Source: an uncultured bacterium (lineage in GTDB: Bacteria; Cyanobacteriota; Vampirovibrionia; Gastranaerophilales; Gastranaerophilaceae). Taken from it: DNA of 64,000 bases. Positions 1 to 8,129 of the stretch are shown piece by piece. Within the stretch, counting starts at the first letter, position 1, and the number at the start of each line of letters is the position of its first letter. Below the pieces are notes generated by a model. It saw nothing but the letters and a program-made list of their open reading frames with translations, made no database searches and was not told the origin of the DNA. The translations under genes were made by a program, and so were the position numbers. Where the stretch lies: positions 62,001 through 126,000 of the forward strand of contig CADCKD010000002.1 in assembly GCA_902801985.1 (NCBI GenBank), given 5' to 3'.

Positions 1-52
1 TCTTCTACTACACGTATAATAATCCCAAATTTGTGATGAAGTAAACATTTTT

Positions 53-514
53 TTACAAAACTTCAGATTTAGCCTCTTGTAAATACTTTTCAAAAATTTC
101 AACAGCATCGCCTACAAGCTCGACACAAGGGCGTTTTTTGTAATATGTTTCAGTTCTTTCACTCGGAGTAGGAGAAGTCGAACTTTCAACGCCTTGCAAT
201 AATTCTCTGCATATAATGCTGCCGTTTTGTTCTTTAAATCTTTTTGCGAGTTCTTGTATTCGTTTATAATGCTCCCCTTTTTCTAACGGAGAATCACTTG
301 AGGAGGCAAATGCCAACCCCGCAGCCATAAACATACCACTAACAGTACCGCATACTTCTCTCATTCTTCCCATGCCGCCGCCAAATGAGGACGCTACTTT
401 CATTGCGGTATCAAAATCCATTCCAAGCTCCTCACAAAAAACACCCAGTACCGCTTGAGAACAGTTGTAACCTTGTTTAAATAATTCTTTAGCCTTATCT
501 GATTTTATACTCAT
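53..514 (-). CDS. C_GCAxxG_C_C family protein
   Basis: A 153-residue protein with the cysteine spacing of the C-GCAxxG-C-C family: YNCSQAVL (Cys18), Cys27, the glycine-rich FGGGMGRMREVCG segment (Cys55), Cys102 and Cys130 in RPCVELV. Family members are small, probably redox-active or metal-binding soluble proteins of unclear function, often near redox enzymes. The ATG at 514 follows an AAAAAAGGAAATATAA ribosome site. It is transcribed alone toward the window edge, and no partner gene is visible. The family assignment rests on the motif; no reaction can be inferred. Confidence 0.8.
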   Translation of the reverse strand: MSIKSDKAKELFKQGYNCSQAVLGVFCEELGMDFDTAMKVASSFGGGMGRMREVCGTVSGMFMAAGLAFASSSDSPLEKGEHYKRIQELAKRFKEQNGSIICRELLQGVESSTSPTPSERTETYYKKRPCVELVGDAVEIFEKYLQEAKSEVL

Positions 515-643
515 TTATATTTCCTTTTTTACTCTTTATATAAACGATATTATATCATTATTTTATTAAATATTAAAAAATAAAGATAGATAGCAAATTT
601 AATTTTTATAAACATTAATACATCTGAAAAAGGAAAATAAAGA

Positions 644-1126
644 ATGTTATCAATTAATAACCCCGTTCAAATACAACCAAACTTTCAAGGTTCACTTCGT
701 GCATATAATCTTCAACTCCCTGCACAAAAACTTGCAGAAGTACAAAGATTATTTCAAACAAAAACAAAAGGCTTACCGGATGTAACATTGTACAATGAAT
801 GCCCAAAAGACCAATTGGAACAATACGAACATACAACTTATTTTATTTTAGAAAAAGGTTTTGAAAAAATCATAACCTTGGGAAATCGAGCCGGAAACAG
901 TTCCACAAAAGGAACAAAACCATTTGAAAAATATATTTTAGGCACAACTCACGGAACAATTGCAACAAAAAATATACAAAAAATGTTCAAATCTTTATCC
1001 GCAGATGAAATAGCAACAGAATTAGCCAATATAACAAAATGGGCAAATCATAAAGAAAAAATTAAAGAAGCTGTAAATAATGAACAAAAGTATGCAATAG
1101 TATATTCTCCTGTTTGGAAATTTTAG
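644..1126 (+). CDS. FxG-leader hypothetical protein (paralogue A)
   Basis: A 160-residue protein of no recognised family. It begins with a polar leader (MLSINNPVQIQ) followed by PNFQG. The segment from about residue 22 to 50 (LPAQKLAEV, then KTKGLPDVTL) is clearly homologous to the next gene, so the two are tandem paralogues. There is no signal peptide or membrane segment; the body is Lys/Gln/Glu-rich and probably helical. The ATG has a modest AAGGAAAATAAAG site. The pair sits with the 1936 gene in a short same-strand run. The leader resembles those of other hypotheticals in this window. Confidence 0.75.
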   Translation: MLSINNPVQIQPNFQGSLRAYNLQLPAQKLAEVQRLFQTKTKGLPDVTLYNECPKDQLEQYEHTTYFILEKGFEKIITLGNRAGNSSTKGTKPFEKYILGTTHGTIATKNIQKMFKSLSADEIATELANITKWANHKEKIKEAVNNEQKYAIVYSPVWKF

Positions 1127-1222
1127 TATAAAAGATTAATATTTGTAAAATTTCTATACCAAAATGGCAATTTTATTTTTTATACATGTTTATGCATACA
1201 AAATAATGTGAAAGGAGATAAC

Positions 1223-1783
1223 ATGTTAGCAATAAATACCCCGGTACAATCACCACAACAAAGTTTTCAAGGGAGATTACTTGTAGATGGAGTCAAACTT
1301 CCTAAAAGAAAATTAGCGCAAGTTGCACAAATTTTTGAAGAAAAAACCAAAGGTTTGCCTGATGCAACCTTGATAGGAAAACGTAGAAATAGTATAGATG
1401 GGACATTTTACCATACAACAAATTTCATTCAACAAGGAAATGATTTTGCCGCAATATTAACCAGTGAATTCAAAGAATTATTTAAAAAGCTTAGCCCTAA
1501 ACAAATTGCAACCGGTTTAGCTAACATGAGTAAAGCTGTTGCAAAAGAAGAACAAGCAATTGCACTTGAAAAAGAAATACAAAGTTTGAAAATAAAACGT
1601 AAAAACTTAATTGCACAAGCTGAGGCAATGAGAAATAACGGCAAAAACGTAAAATTTGCACAATTTAATGAAGCAAGCTCAAAACGTATGAATTTGAGAA
1701 TAACAAAATTGGAAATGGAACTCGATAAAATCAATAAAGAAGCGCAAAAAGAAATTAAATGTAAAGGCAATTGGCTTTTCTAA
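1223..1783 (+). CDS. FxG-leader hypothetical protein (paralogue B)
   Basis: A 186-residue protein paralogous to the preceding gene: leader MLAINTPVQ, then QSFQG, then LPKRKLAQV and KTKGLPDATL at matching positions. The C-terminal half diverges into a charged, coiled-coil-like stretch (about residues 110-175). I take the ATG at 1223 because AAAGGAGATAAC precedes it at ideal spacing; a GTG at 1208 would put the ribosome site inside the coding region. Function is unknown. Divergence outside the leader and the KTKGLPD block suggests an old duplication. Confidence 0.75.
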   Translation: MLAINTPVQSPQQSFQGRLLVDGVKLPKRKLAQVAQIFEEKTKGLPDATLIGKRRNSIDGTFYHTTNFIQQGNDFAAILTSEFKELFKKLSPKQIATGLANMSKAVAKEEQAIALEKEIQSLKIKRKNLIAQAEAMRNNGKNVKFAQFNEASSKRMNLRITKLEMELDKINKEAQKEIKCKGNWLF

Positions 1784-1935
1784 ATTTGTATTTGGAATTA
1801 TTTAATAGATATTACATTCACCCCCAAAATCTATATCATACCATTAAATAAGCCCTTTAAACAATAATTTAATTCAAATAGCAAAAAAATTTTTGTAAGG
1901 TTTTAAAACATACATGAGATTATGAGGATTTAACT

Positions 1936-2535
1936 ATGCAAATAAATAATATCCAAAGCTACAATATAAACCAAAAACCTTCATTTAAGTCAAAAATTGT
2001 TCCTAACAAAAATTTAGAAAAATTATTAGACAAAGTCACACTTGAAACTCCATGGGACTGGGAAGGGCTTGCAGAAGACAATAAAAACCTTCTTGAATGT
2101 CTTAAAGGAATTCTAAATGACGGTAAAAATGATATCGTAGAATTTTGCGAAAATAAAAACGGAATAGCTTATGTAAATGTTAATGGTAAAAAACGTAACG
2201 GACTTGTAGAATTATCCAACTACATTTATACAAAAATTCTGGACAAAATCGATAAAAAATATGACGGACACGGCACTTTTGAACAAATAATAGATTTCGG
2301 AACAAAAGAAAAGGGAGTTAAATTACCTTATATACCACATCAAAAAAGCGCAGTCATACTAAAAGAAGACGAAATTCACGTATTATCAGAATTAAACAAA
2401 TTCCGTGCACTATCTCCCGCTTATGAAATGTTTTTTGTACAGGCACAAAATCTGTTATTCAGCATGAAATTTAATGTAAGAATGAATTTAGCAAGAGATT
2501 TGAAAAACATTAAAACAGAAATTTTTGGCAAATAA
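1936..2535 (+). CDS. FxG-leader-like hypothetical protein
   Basis: A 199-residue protein without a recognised domain. It starts with an Asn/Gln-rich leader (MQINNIQSYNINQ) and a KPSFKS tripeptide block like the FQG/FKG blocks of neighbouring hypotheticals. The body is mixed charged with no signal peptide or transmembrane helix. GAGGATTTAACT precedes the ATG. It ends 6 bp before the convergent 2542 gene. It could be an effector-like or envelope-associated lineage-specific protein, but the sequence does not decide this. Confidence 0.65.
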   Translation: MQINNIQSYNINQKPSFKSKIVPNKNLEKLLDKVTLETPWDWEGLAEDNKNLLECLKGILNDGKNDIVEFCENKNGIAYVNVNGKKRNGLVELSNYIYTKILDKIDKKYDGHGTFEQIIDFGTKEKGVKLPYIPHQKSAVILKEDEIHVLSELNKFRALSPAYEMFFVQAQNLLFSMKFNVRMNLARDLKNIKTEIFGK

Positions 2536-2541
2536 TTTATC

Positions 2542-3870
2542 TTACAAATTTAAAGAATGAGCAAAAAGTTCTGCTGCTTTTTTGTTATACTCTCTGCCAT
2601 CATCTTTTGCAAATAAATTTTCCCAGTGACTTTGAGGTGTTCCATCAGTCGAATACGAAGGATTTGCCATCATTAGATGATGAGTATTTGTGTCATATCT
2701 TAGCGGGAATAAATCTTCCATCTGCATAAAACTTGCCAATTTATCACTCGGATATTCATAGGCAAAAAGAGAATTATTTATTCTGTGCAAACGCTGTTCA
2801 TAACTTCGGCCGCCTAAATCATTATCGTTTGAAACCTCAACTCCCGGAGAATAATTTTTGGAATACTTGTAATTTACTGCAGAGTCCCTTACTGTATGAA
2901 AATCATTAGGTTCAATAAAACCCGTTCCTGTTGATAAGCCTAAATTTTCGTATCTGGCAAAATCTCCGGAGCTTTTTTCACCTACAAAGCTCAAATGTGT
3001 TTTACCGCTTCTGCTTCGAATTTCATGAATAATATACTGCATTTGCTCATAACTTGGCAAAGCCCCAACACCCGTATAATTCGCCATATCATAACCGCCA
3101 ATATGCTTTGCACTGTCTATAAAAATTGCTTCAAAACCGGTATTAATTAGTTCTATATGAGAATTTAAAAACAAATTGAAATGCTCATCATTGTTCCAAT
3201 CAAATGTAACATCACTTCCGTCAGATTGAACAACTTTTATTTGATCAGCAGAAATAACAGTTCTGAAACCTGTTTTTAGACCATGAAAATGCGCAAGATC
3301 ATTAAACGCAACAAATTGCTCTAATGGACATATTTTATCCGCAATATCATAATCAATAATATTTTTACTATAATCAGTACCGAGTTTAATACCGTAGATA
3401 GAATTTTCTTCTTGTGCGGATTTATAAAAACCATCTCCATATATGTTAGGAAAAATTTGAGAAAGAATTACACAATTTGCCCAGCTCTTTGCACTCGGCG
3501 GAATTGCAGGTAAAAGTTTAATAGTACTCAACAATCCGTTTCTGCAAATATGTTCTCCGCCTTCATTTATCTCCATTTGAGCTATTGCACGATTGTTTAT
3601 CTCAATATAATTCGCACTTACGCCCCAATTATCACCATAATTTGGAGTTTCAATTTTATTTGGGAATTGAGTATAAAAAATCCCATCTTGACTCAACGTA
3701 ATCAGAATTTCGATTGCGTCTTTCACACTTTGTTTCAAAAGCTCGGCAGGAACAATATTAGCAATCCATTTACGCATTCCGGAAACAAACTGATGATCAA
3801 TAGCCCACATATTTGGCTGCATATCAATATTTTCTCCAAGAGATTGCAATAATTTATTAACAAAATTCAT
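2542..3870 (-). CDS. Possible GH13-like TIM-barrel protein
   Basis: A 442-residue protein with no signal peptide. Two blocks resemble alpha-amylase superfamily signatures: IFIDSAKHI (like GFRxDxxKH, nucleophile Asp) and, about 40 residues later, SFVGE (like the acid/base Glu block). An upstream LAHFHGLKTGF block could be an earlier strand of the barrel. Regions I and IV of GH13 are not obvious, so a divergent or non-catalytic member is possible. The ATG has no Shine-Dalgarno site, but TATAAT (3877-3882 on the minus strand) lies exactly 6 nt upstream, suggesting a leaderless mRNA. Existence as a gene is confident; the fold assignment is tentative. Confidence 0.55.
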   Translation of the reverse strand: MNFVNKLLQSLGENIDMQPNMWAIDHQFVSGMRKWIANIVPAELLKQSVKDAIEILITLSQDGIFYTQFPNKIETPNYGDNWGVSANYIEINNRAIAQMEINEGGEHICRNGLLSTIKLLPAIPPSAKSWANCVILSQIFPNIYGDGFYKSAQEENSIYGIKLGTDYSKNIIDYDIADKICPLEQFVAFNDLAHFHGLKTGFRTVISADQIKVVQSDGSDVTFDWNNDEHFNLFLNSHIELINTGFEAIFIDSAKHIGGYDMANYTGVGALPSYEQMQYIIHEIRSRSGKTHLSFVGEKSSGDFARYENLGLSTGTGFIEPNDFHTVRDSAVNYKYSKNYSPGVEVSNDNDLGGRSYEQRLHRINNSLFAYEYPSDKLASFMQMEDLFPLRYDTNTHHLMMANPSYSTDGTPQSHWENLFAKDDGREYNKKAAELFAHSLNL

Positions 3871-3876
3871 AAAATA

Positions 3877-3882
3877 ATTATA
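3877..3882 (-). promoter_or_regulatory. -10 box exactly 6 nt before the 3870 start codon
   Basis: Minus-strand TATAAT followed by TATTTT and the ATG. With a usual -10 to +1 distance, transcription would start at the A of ATG. The -35 region is weak. Confidence 0.45.
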
Positions 3883-3975
3883 TTAATGCAATTCTGTTTT
3901 TACATTCCCCAAAAGGAGAAAATAATATAAAAAAGATTAATTTTTCTGTTTTCTTTGCAACGTGACATTTAAAGC

Positions 3976-4683
3976 TCATTCAAAAATTGAAAATTTCGGT
4001 TTTTCTTTCAGATTATTTTCATATTTAATACCAAGTCTCGCTGCAAGCATTTCCCAAACAACATTCATTGTTTGCCCATATTCTATTGTTCTTTTTTCAA
4101 GCTTTGCCACAACGTCTTTATCATATTCTTTTTCCAATATTTTATATAGCCAATTTGTTTTTTTGTAAAAGTATGCTTGTGAATACCCAAAATTCCTTCT
4201 GGCAAGTTCCATCTTCTTTTTCTTTGCTCTTTTTTGGAAAAATTTATCAAAAAAGCGATATTTTTTCTCCGGTAATCTGGTAATTTTTGAATATCTGCCA
4301 TCAGGGGTATATGCAAGAAGAGATTTTACTTTACTGGTCAAAAATACATAATAATCTGAAACACTCAAAGGGGTATCATGCGGATGGCCATGTTCAATTT
4401 CAATATCCGGCATAGAATAATATTTATCCGGAATATGAGCACTGTCATAATCCCCTTTTCCAATATACAGAATTCTATTCCCATGTGAAACAGTTAGTAC
4501 TTCATGAGGAGAACTACTTTGCAGACCACGCAAACATATTGCCTTTGATGATTTTTTTCTTGCTTCAACTGAAGAAAAAATAATCCCGTCTTTGGTTACA
4601 TAACCCATCCCATCAGGATTGCCTAATTTAGCGATATATTTGCTTCTTAGCATTGCAGGATTTTTGATACAGAAAATACTCAT
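3976..4683 (-). CDS. Hypothetical protein with JAMM-like HxHP motif
   Basis: A 235-residue protein. Near residues 97-110 it has EIEHGHPHDTPLSVSD, matching an HxHPxxxPxSxxD pattern seen in JAB/JAMM-like metalloprotease domains and some phage-head or toxin-linked JAB variants. The S-D spacing is one residue shorter than the classical JAMM HxHx7SxxD. A preceding VLTVSHGNRILYIG strand fits such a fold. The C-terminal half is basic (RAKKKK, about residue 153) and helical. It is divergent from the dipeptidase gene across a palindrome (4709-4733). Peptidase or isopeptidase activity is possible but unproven. Confidence 0.5.
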   Translation of the reverse strand: MSIFCIKNPAMLRSKYIAKLGNPDGMGYVTKDGIIFSSVEARKKSSKAICLRGLQSSSPHEVLTVSHGNRILYIGKGDYDSAHIPDKYYSMPDIEIEHGHPHDTPLSVSDYYVFLTSKVKSLLAYTPDGRYSKITRLPEKKYRFFDKFFQKRAKKKKMELARRNFGYSQAYFYKKTNWLYKILEKEYDKDVVAKLEKRTIEYGQTMNVVWEMLAARLGIKYENNLKEKPKFSIFE

Positions 4684-4708
4684 ATTATGTTAAGGTTTCT
4701 AAAAAATT

Positions 4709-4733
4709 AATTTGCTATATAATATAGCAAATT
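4709..4733. promoter_or_regulatory. Palindromic operator-like site between divergent genes
   Basis: Two 12-bp arms (AATTTGCTATAT and its complement) around one central A, placed between the JAMM-like gene and the dipeptidase gene. The minus-strand arm contains a TATATT -10-like sequence, so a dimeric repressor here could control one or both genes. Confidence 0.45.
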
Positions 4734-4802
4734 TAATAAAATTTAATATAACAAAACTATGTGTTATAATATTTTCAATGATTTTAAAATTTGGAGTATA
4801 AC

Positions 4803-5480
4803 ATGAGGAAATTTTTATTAACAACTTTAGTATTATTTAGTTTTGTACAAATAACATTTGCATCACAAATTTCTTGTGATAAAAGTGATTTTGTACCAAT
4901 ATATACAGTAATTGATGATGCCGCTTATGATATAAGGTATTATTCATCAAACAATTTTACCGGAAACAAAATTAATGGTTACAAAGCCCCTGTTGCATAC
5001 ATGACAAAAGAAGGTGCTAATGCTCTTGCCGCAGCGGCGCAAGATTTGAGAAAACAAGGATACAGATTGCTTATTTGGGATACATACAGACCGCAAAAAG
5101 CAGTTGATAATTTTGTAGAGTGGATAAATAACCCGAATGATATGGGGGATAAGTCTTTTTATCCGACTCTTAAAAAATCTGACTTGCTAAAAGGTCAATA
5201 TATTATGGAAAAATCCGGTCATACGAGAGGCTCAACAGTAGATTTGACATTAATTAAAAAAGACGGTTCTTTTGTTGATATGGGTGGAACTTTTGATTTA
5301 TTTAGCGAAATTTCGCATCCAGATTACAAAAAAATAACAAGAGAACAAAAGAAAAACAGAAAAATATTACATGATGCAATGATAAAAGCAGGATTTAAAG
5401 GAATTGATTCAGAATGGTGGCATTTTACTTTAGACAATGAACCATACACTGACACTTATTTTGATTTTGACATTGAATAA
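4803..5480 (+). CDS. Secreted D-alanyl-D-alanine dipeptidase (VanX/DdpX family, M15D)
   Basis: A 225-residue precursor with a signal peptide (MRKFLLTTLVLFSFVQITFA). The catalytic pattern of zinc D-Ala-D-Ala dipeptidases is complete: Arg96 in TYRP, SGHTRGSTVDL (zinc ligands His140 and Asp147) and EWWHF (base Glu204, zinc ligand His207). It would cleave D-Ala-D-Ala outside the cytoplasm, in peptidoglycan turnover or use of D-Ala as nutrient. No vanHA or resistance cluster is nearby, so vancomycin resistance is not indicated. The ATG at 4803 follows TTGGAGTATAAC; an upstream TTG at 4791 would consume the ribosome site. Confidence 0.9.
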   Translation: MRKFLLTTLVLFSFVQITFASQISCDKSDFVPIYTVIDDAAYDIRYYSSNNFTGNKINGYKAPVAYMTKEGANALAAAAQDLRKQGYRLLIWDTYRPQKAVDNFVEWINNPNDMGDKSFYPTLKKSDLLKGQYIMEKSGHTRGSTVDLTLIKKDGSFVDMGGTFDLFSEISHPDYKKITREQKKNRKILHDAMIKAGFKGIDSEWWHFTLDNEPYTDTYFDFDIE

Positions 5481-5520
5481 AAAAGTACTTTATTGATAAA
5501 AATTTTAAATACTCTACAAG

Positions 5521-6474
5521 CTATGCAAATAACCATTCGATTACATCTGAACAGCCATTTTTATCAGAATCAGTACGCAATACCGCTCCCGGTACTTGAC
5601 TGTGCCCTTTACCAGCAATAATTTTACAATTATCAGCGCCTAAGATACTTTTTAACTTTCCGTTTGTCATATTGCGAGGGGTCGTATCATCTCTACTACC
5701 GGCAAAGGCTTTTGTAGGAATTTTCATTTTTTTGCCTAAATTTCCCGGTTCGTATGGACTAAGCGTTACAGCTTTTTTAAACACATCACTCATTTCATTA
5801 GCAAAATATAATGCACCTGCACCGCCTAAACTGAAGCCCATTAAAGATATATTATCTTTATCCACATTATGTGTTGATTCAAATTCTTTCAAAAGAGTTC
5901 TAAGTTTTTGTTCATTATTTTTATTGCACCAGCCGCTTTTGCCTGCAGATAATTGCGGACAAAGTATATATCCTCTGAAATTCTTCAAATTCCATTTTTT
6001 CATAATAACAGCCGGATCATATTCCTTGCTTTCTAATAAATCAGGATTTGAACCCTTTTGGTATAAACCGTGTAAAGACACAAGTACAGGCAATTTTTCA
6101 TTAGGATCAACTTTTTCAGGCCCGATTAAAAGATAAGGCATTGAACCTTTTTTGACTTTTGTGATACTTAATTTAGTATTTTCATCAAATAATTTTGTAC
6201 TTTTATAAGATTTAGCCGGTGATGACGGGCCTTGAGGTGTTGTGTCATCAGATTTATTTGTTGATGGAGTAGAATTTGATTTTGCACTATTCCCAAAATT
6301 GATTTGCGGCATAGACATCATAGAATTCATTGCAAACATTGGGTTAAATATAAAATTTGGCATACTAAAAATAGACGGGAATGACGGAAATGAATATTGC
6401 ATAAAAGGAAACATCATACCCGAATTAAACATTGGTATATTAAAATTTGACATAATTGGCAATGAATTAAACAT
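5521..6474 (-). CDS. Alpha/beta hydrolase (esterase / dienelactone hydrolase type)
   Basis: A 317-residue protein. An unusual Met/Phe/Asn/Pro-rich N-terminus (about residues 1-60) leads into a Ser/Thr/Lys linker and then a hydrolase domain: LVSLHG oxyanion region, nucleophile elbow GFSLGG (Ser215), acid Asp at GSRDD (about 262-263) and His291 in GKGHSQVP. It most resembles feruloyl-esterase or PHB-depolymerase-like esterases; the substrate is unknown. I chose the ATG at 6474 because GGGGGATATAAA precedes it; a longer frame to 6597 would cross the terminator-like hairpin region. The hydrophobic Met-rich segment may associate with a membrane. It converges with the dipeptidase. Confidence 0.8.
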   Translation of the reverse strand: MFNSLPIMSNFNIPMFNSGMMFPFMQYSFPSFPSIFSMPNFIFNPMFAMNSMMSMPQINFGNSAKSNSTPSTNKSDDTTPQGPSSPAKSYKSTKLFDENTKLSITKVKKGSMPYLLIGPEKVDPNEKLPVLVSLHGLYQKGSNPDLLESKEYDPAVIMKKWNLKNFRGYILCPQLSAGKSGWCNKNNEQKLRTLLKEFESTHNVDKDNISLMGFSLGGAGALYFANEMSDVFKKAVTLSPYEPGNLGKKMKIPTKAFAGSRDDTTPRNMTNGKLKSILGADNCKIIAGKGHSQVPGAVLRTDSDKNGCSDVIEWLFA

Positions 6475-6582
6475 TTTATATCCCCCATCTATATAAAGTA
6501 TATATAAGAATAATAATTGCCTGTTTTGTAACGAAATTTTAAGACTATTAAAAGACCCACTGTATTTACCCACAAAAAAATT

Positions 6583-6612
6583 ACAGACCGAGAACAAATG
6601 TCTTCGGTCTGT
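6583..6612 (-). terminator. Rho-independent terminator
   Basis: Arms ACAGACCGA and TCGGTCTGT around a 12-nt loop, followed on the minus strand by AATTTTTTTG. It would end leftward transcripts coming from the mqsRA operon, about 210 bp past the last gene. Confidence 0.6.
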
Positions 6613-6689
6613 GATTTGGAGGTTGACGTATAATTTAACAATCGGAATTCGCGATTTGGTACACTATTACTATGATTTAGGCCACATAA

Positions 6690-6750
6690 AATATTGCAAT
6701 TTTTCTGATAAGTTTTCCTGAAATCTTGTATCCAAAAAAACTGCAATATT
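6690..6750. repeat. Imperfect inverted repeat in the gap after the mqsRA operon
   Basis: AATATTGCAATTTTT (6690-6704) faces AAAAACTGCAATATT (6736-6750), with one mismatch in 15. It lies in the 6475-6823 gap, which otherwise holds only the terminator hairpin and no convincing gene. It may be an mRNA 3' structure or a remnant of a small mobile element. Confidence 0.35.
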
Positions 6751-6823
6751 GCTCAAAAATTCCACTATATCTGAACAATCAGCTCAAAAGGCTACAAAAT
6801 TCTTCAATTTGATTTAATTATCC

Positions 6824-7489
6824 TTATTGATCAAACAATGCGAAAACTTCATCTATTTTAGCTTTAATTTCGCTTTCTTCAGGTATTAATGCTATTCTAC
6901 GCCATTTTTCACTTACTTCAATAGGAATATTATAGCGTGTAGGATTCATTAGCCTGTTTTTGATTTCTGATAAAATATCGAAGTGATATTTTTTAGTAAT
7001 AGTTTTACTCCCATTTAGAACTTTTGAAACATAATTTTCATCGGTTAACAAGTTCAAATCTATCAAAAGTTTTCTTGCTTTGTTTACCGAAATTTTAGCT
7101 TCATCTTTATCCGTAACAAGATGATAGCATTCAGCAATATGTGTAAAAGAAATTACATGTGCAATATGATAATCTAACGAATTTATTGTAAAATTGGCTT
7201 TTTCATTAGCTCTTGCAACTTTGAAAGAAGAATTGTTTTCATCAACACTTTGTTTTCTAAATTCATTTATCAGTTCTGTTATACCGTTAGTTAATTTGTC
7301 GATTTTTTCAGAATTTCTTTTTAGTTCTTCTCCGACTTGTGTATTCAATTTTATTGCAACTTTATTTGCCAACAAATCATAGTCAACTTTTTGATCACTA
7401 TCTTTGTACAACAAATTATCAAGTTGTTCAGGTGTTAAAGTTGATTCTTTTTGGGAACTTACTAAACGTAATGCTCTTTCTTCTTCCAT
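6824..7489 (-). CDS. Third gene of the mqsRA operon, unknown function
   Basis: A 221-residue hydrophilic, mostly helical protein of no family I recognise. It has Lys/Glu-rich stretches at about 55-90 (possible coiled coil) and an Ala/Lys-rich stretch near 105-145. Its ribosome site AGGGAGG lies inside the last codons of mqsA, and its ATG begins 2 nt after the mqsA stop, so it is translationally coupled to the antitoxin. The position is that of the third gene in tripartite toxin-antitoxin systems, but the sequence does not look like a SecB-type chaperone. Its role in toxin control is inference from position only. Confidence 0.65.
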   Translation of the reverse strand: MEEERALRLVSSQKESTLTPEQLDNLLYKDSDQKVDYDLLANKVAIKLNTQVGEELKRNSEKIDKLTNGITELINEFRKQSVDENNSSFKVARANEKANFTINSLDYHIAHVISFTHIAECYHLVTDKDEAKISVNKARKLLIDLNLLTDENYVSKVLNGSKTITKKYHFDILSEIKNRLMNPTRYNIPIEVSEKWRRIALIPEESEIKAKIDEVFALFDQ

Positions 7490-7490
7490 A

Positions 7491-8126
7491 CTAAACAGCC
7501 TCCCTAAGTGCTAATTGAGAATTTCTTTCTACAACTTTTGTTTCCAATAAACTTTCAATAACTTCTCTGACATAAGAAATGAAATCTCTGCTAAGATTTT
7601 TGATATTTACATCAGGGTAAAATTTTGAAATCAATTCTAAAATAGATATGTTTTCCAAATAAAAACTATGTTCATTTATGATATTGCTAAATTCTTTAAC
7701 TTCTACATTGTTTAACATTTTCAAGAAAAAGCAATAATCATCATTCATATTACGCAAAAGTTTATCTATTGTTTTTGATTGATTAGATTTATATGTTTCC
7801 CATTTTGCAACATTCTTAGGTCCAATTTTCAATAACAATTCTAATTGTAATTGAGTTAGATTGTACTTCTTTCTGATAGTCTTAATTTCTTTGGCTGTCA
7901 AAAGATTTTCACTTTTTCTCTCTTTTTCAAGAGCTTTTTCAAGTTGAATTTCATAATTATCCAAATCATCAGGATTATAGAAAATTTCATTACAATAATC
8001 ACATTTTGAATAGGATAAATTTTCAACAAGAATATCTTTACAACCATTAGAAGTTTTGTACTTTGCCTGTAAAGTTCCGTTTTCTATTCTTTTTAGTTCA
8101 TGATTACATTCTGGACATTTTTTCAT
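7491..8126 (-). CDS. mqsA: MqsA-family antitoxin, extended
   Basis: A 211-residue antitoxin. The N-terminal zinc finger has CPEC (Cys4, Cys7) and CDYC (Cys42, Cys45). The central helix-turn-helix of about residues 77-130 (TAKEIKTIRKKYNLTQ then GPKNVAKWE) is the MqsA/XRE-type DNA-binding domain. E. coli MqsA is about 131 residues; here roughly 80 more follow, of unknown function. It lies 3 bp downstream of the toxin, with an AAAGGAAATAAATT ribosome site. It should neutralise MqsR and repress the operon, probably through the palindrome at 8451-8465. Confidence 0.85.
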   Translation of the reverse strand: MKKCPECNHELKRIENGTLQAKYKTSNGCKDILVENLSYSKCDYCNEIFYNPDDLDNYEIQLEKALEKERKSENLLTAKEIKTIRKKYNLTQLQLELLLKIGPKNVAKWETYKSNQSKTIDKLLRNMNDDYCFFLKMLNNVEVKEFSNIINEHSFYLENISILELISKFYPDVNIKNLSRDFISYVREVIESLLETKVVERNSQLALREAV

Positions 8127-8129
8127 AAT

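Noticed and set aside
4803-5480. Vancomycin-resistance vanX
   Set aside because: No vanH, vanA or vanRS genes nearby, and the protein has a signal peptide; a nutritional or wall-turnover dipeptidase is more likely.
6475-6746. Minus-strand open frame upstream of the hydrolase
   Set aside because: It crosses the terminator hairpin at 6583-6612, has no ribosome site and an implausible composition; the hydrolase start at 6474 has a clear site.
6824-7489. SecB-like chaperone of a TAC system
   Set aside because: The protein is predominantly helical and lacks the beta-rich SecB pattern; only gene position supports the idea.
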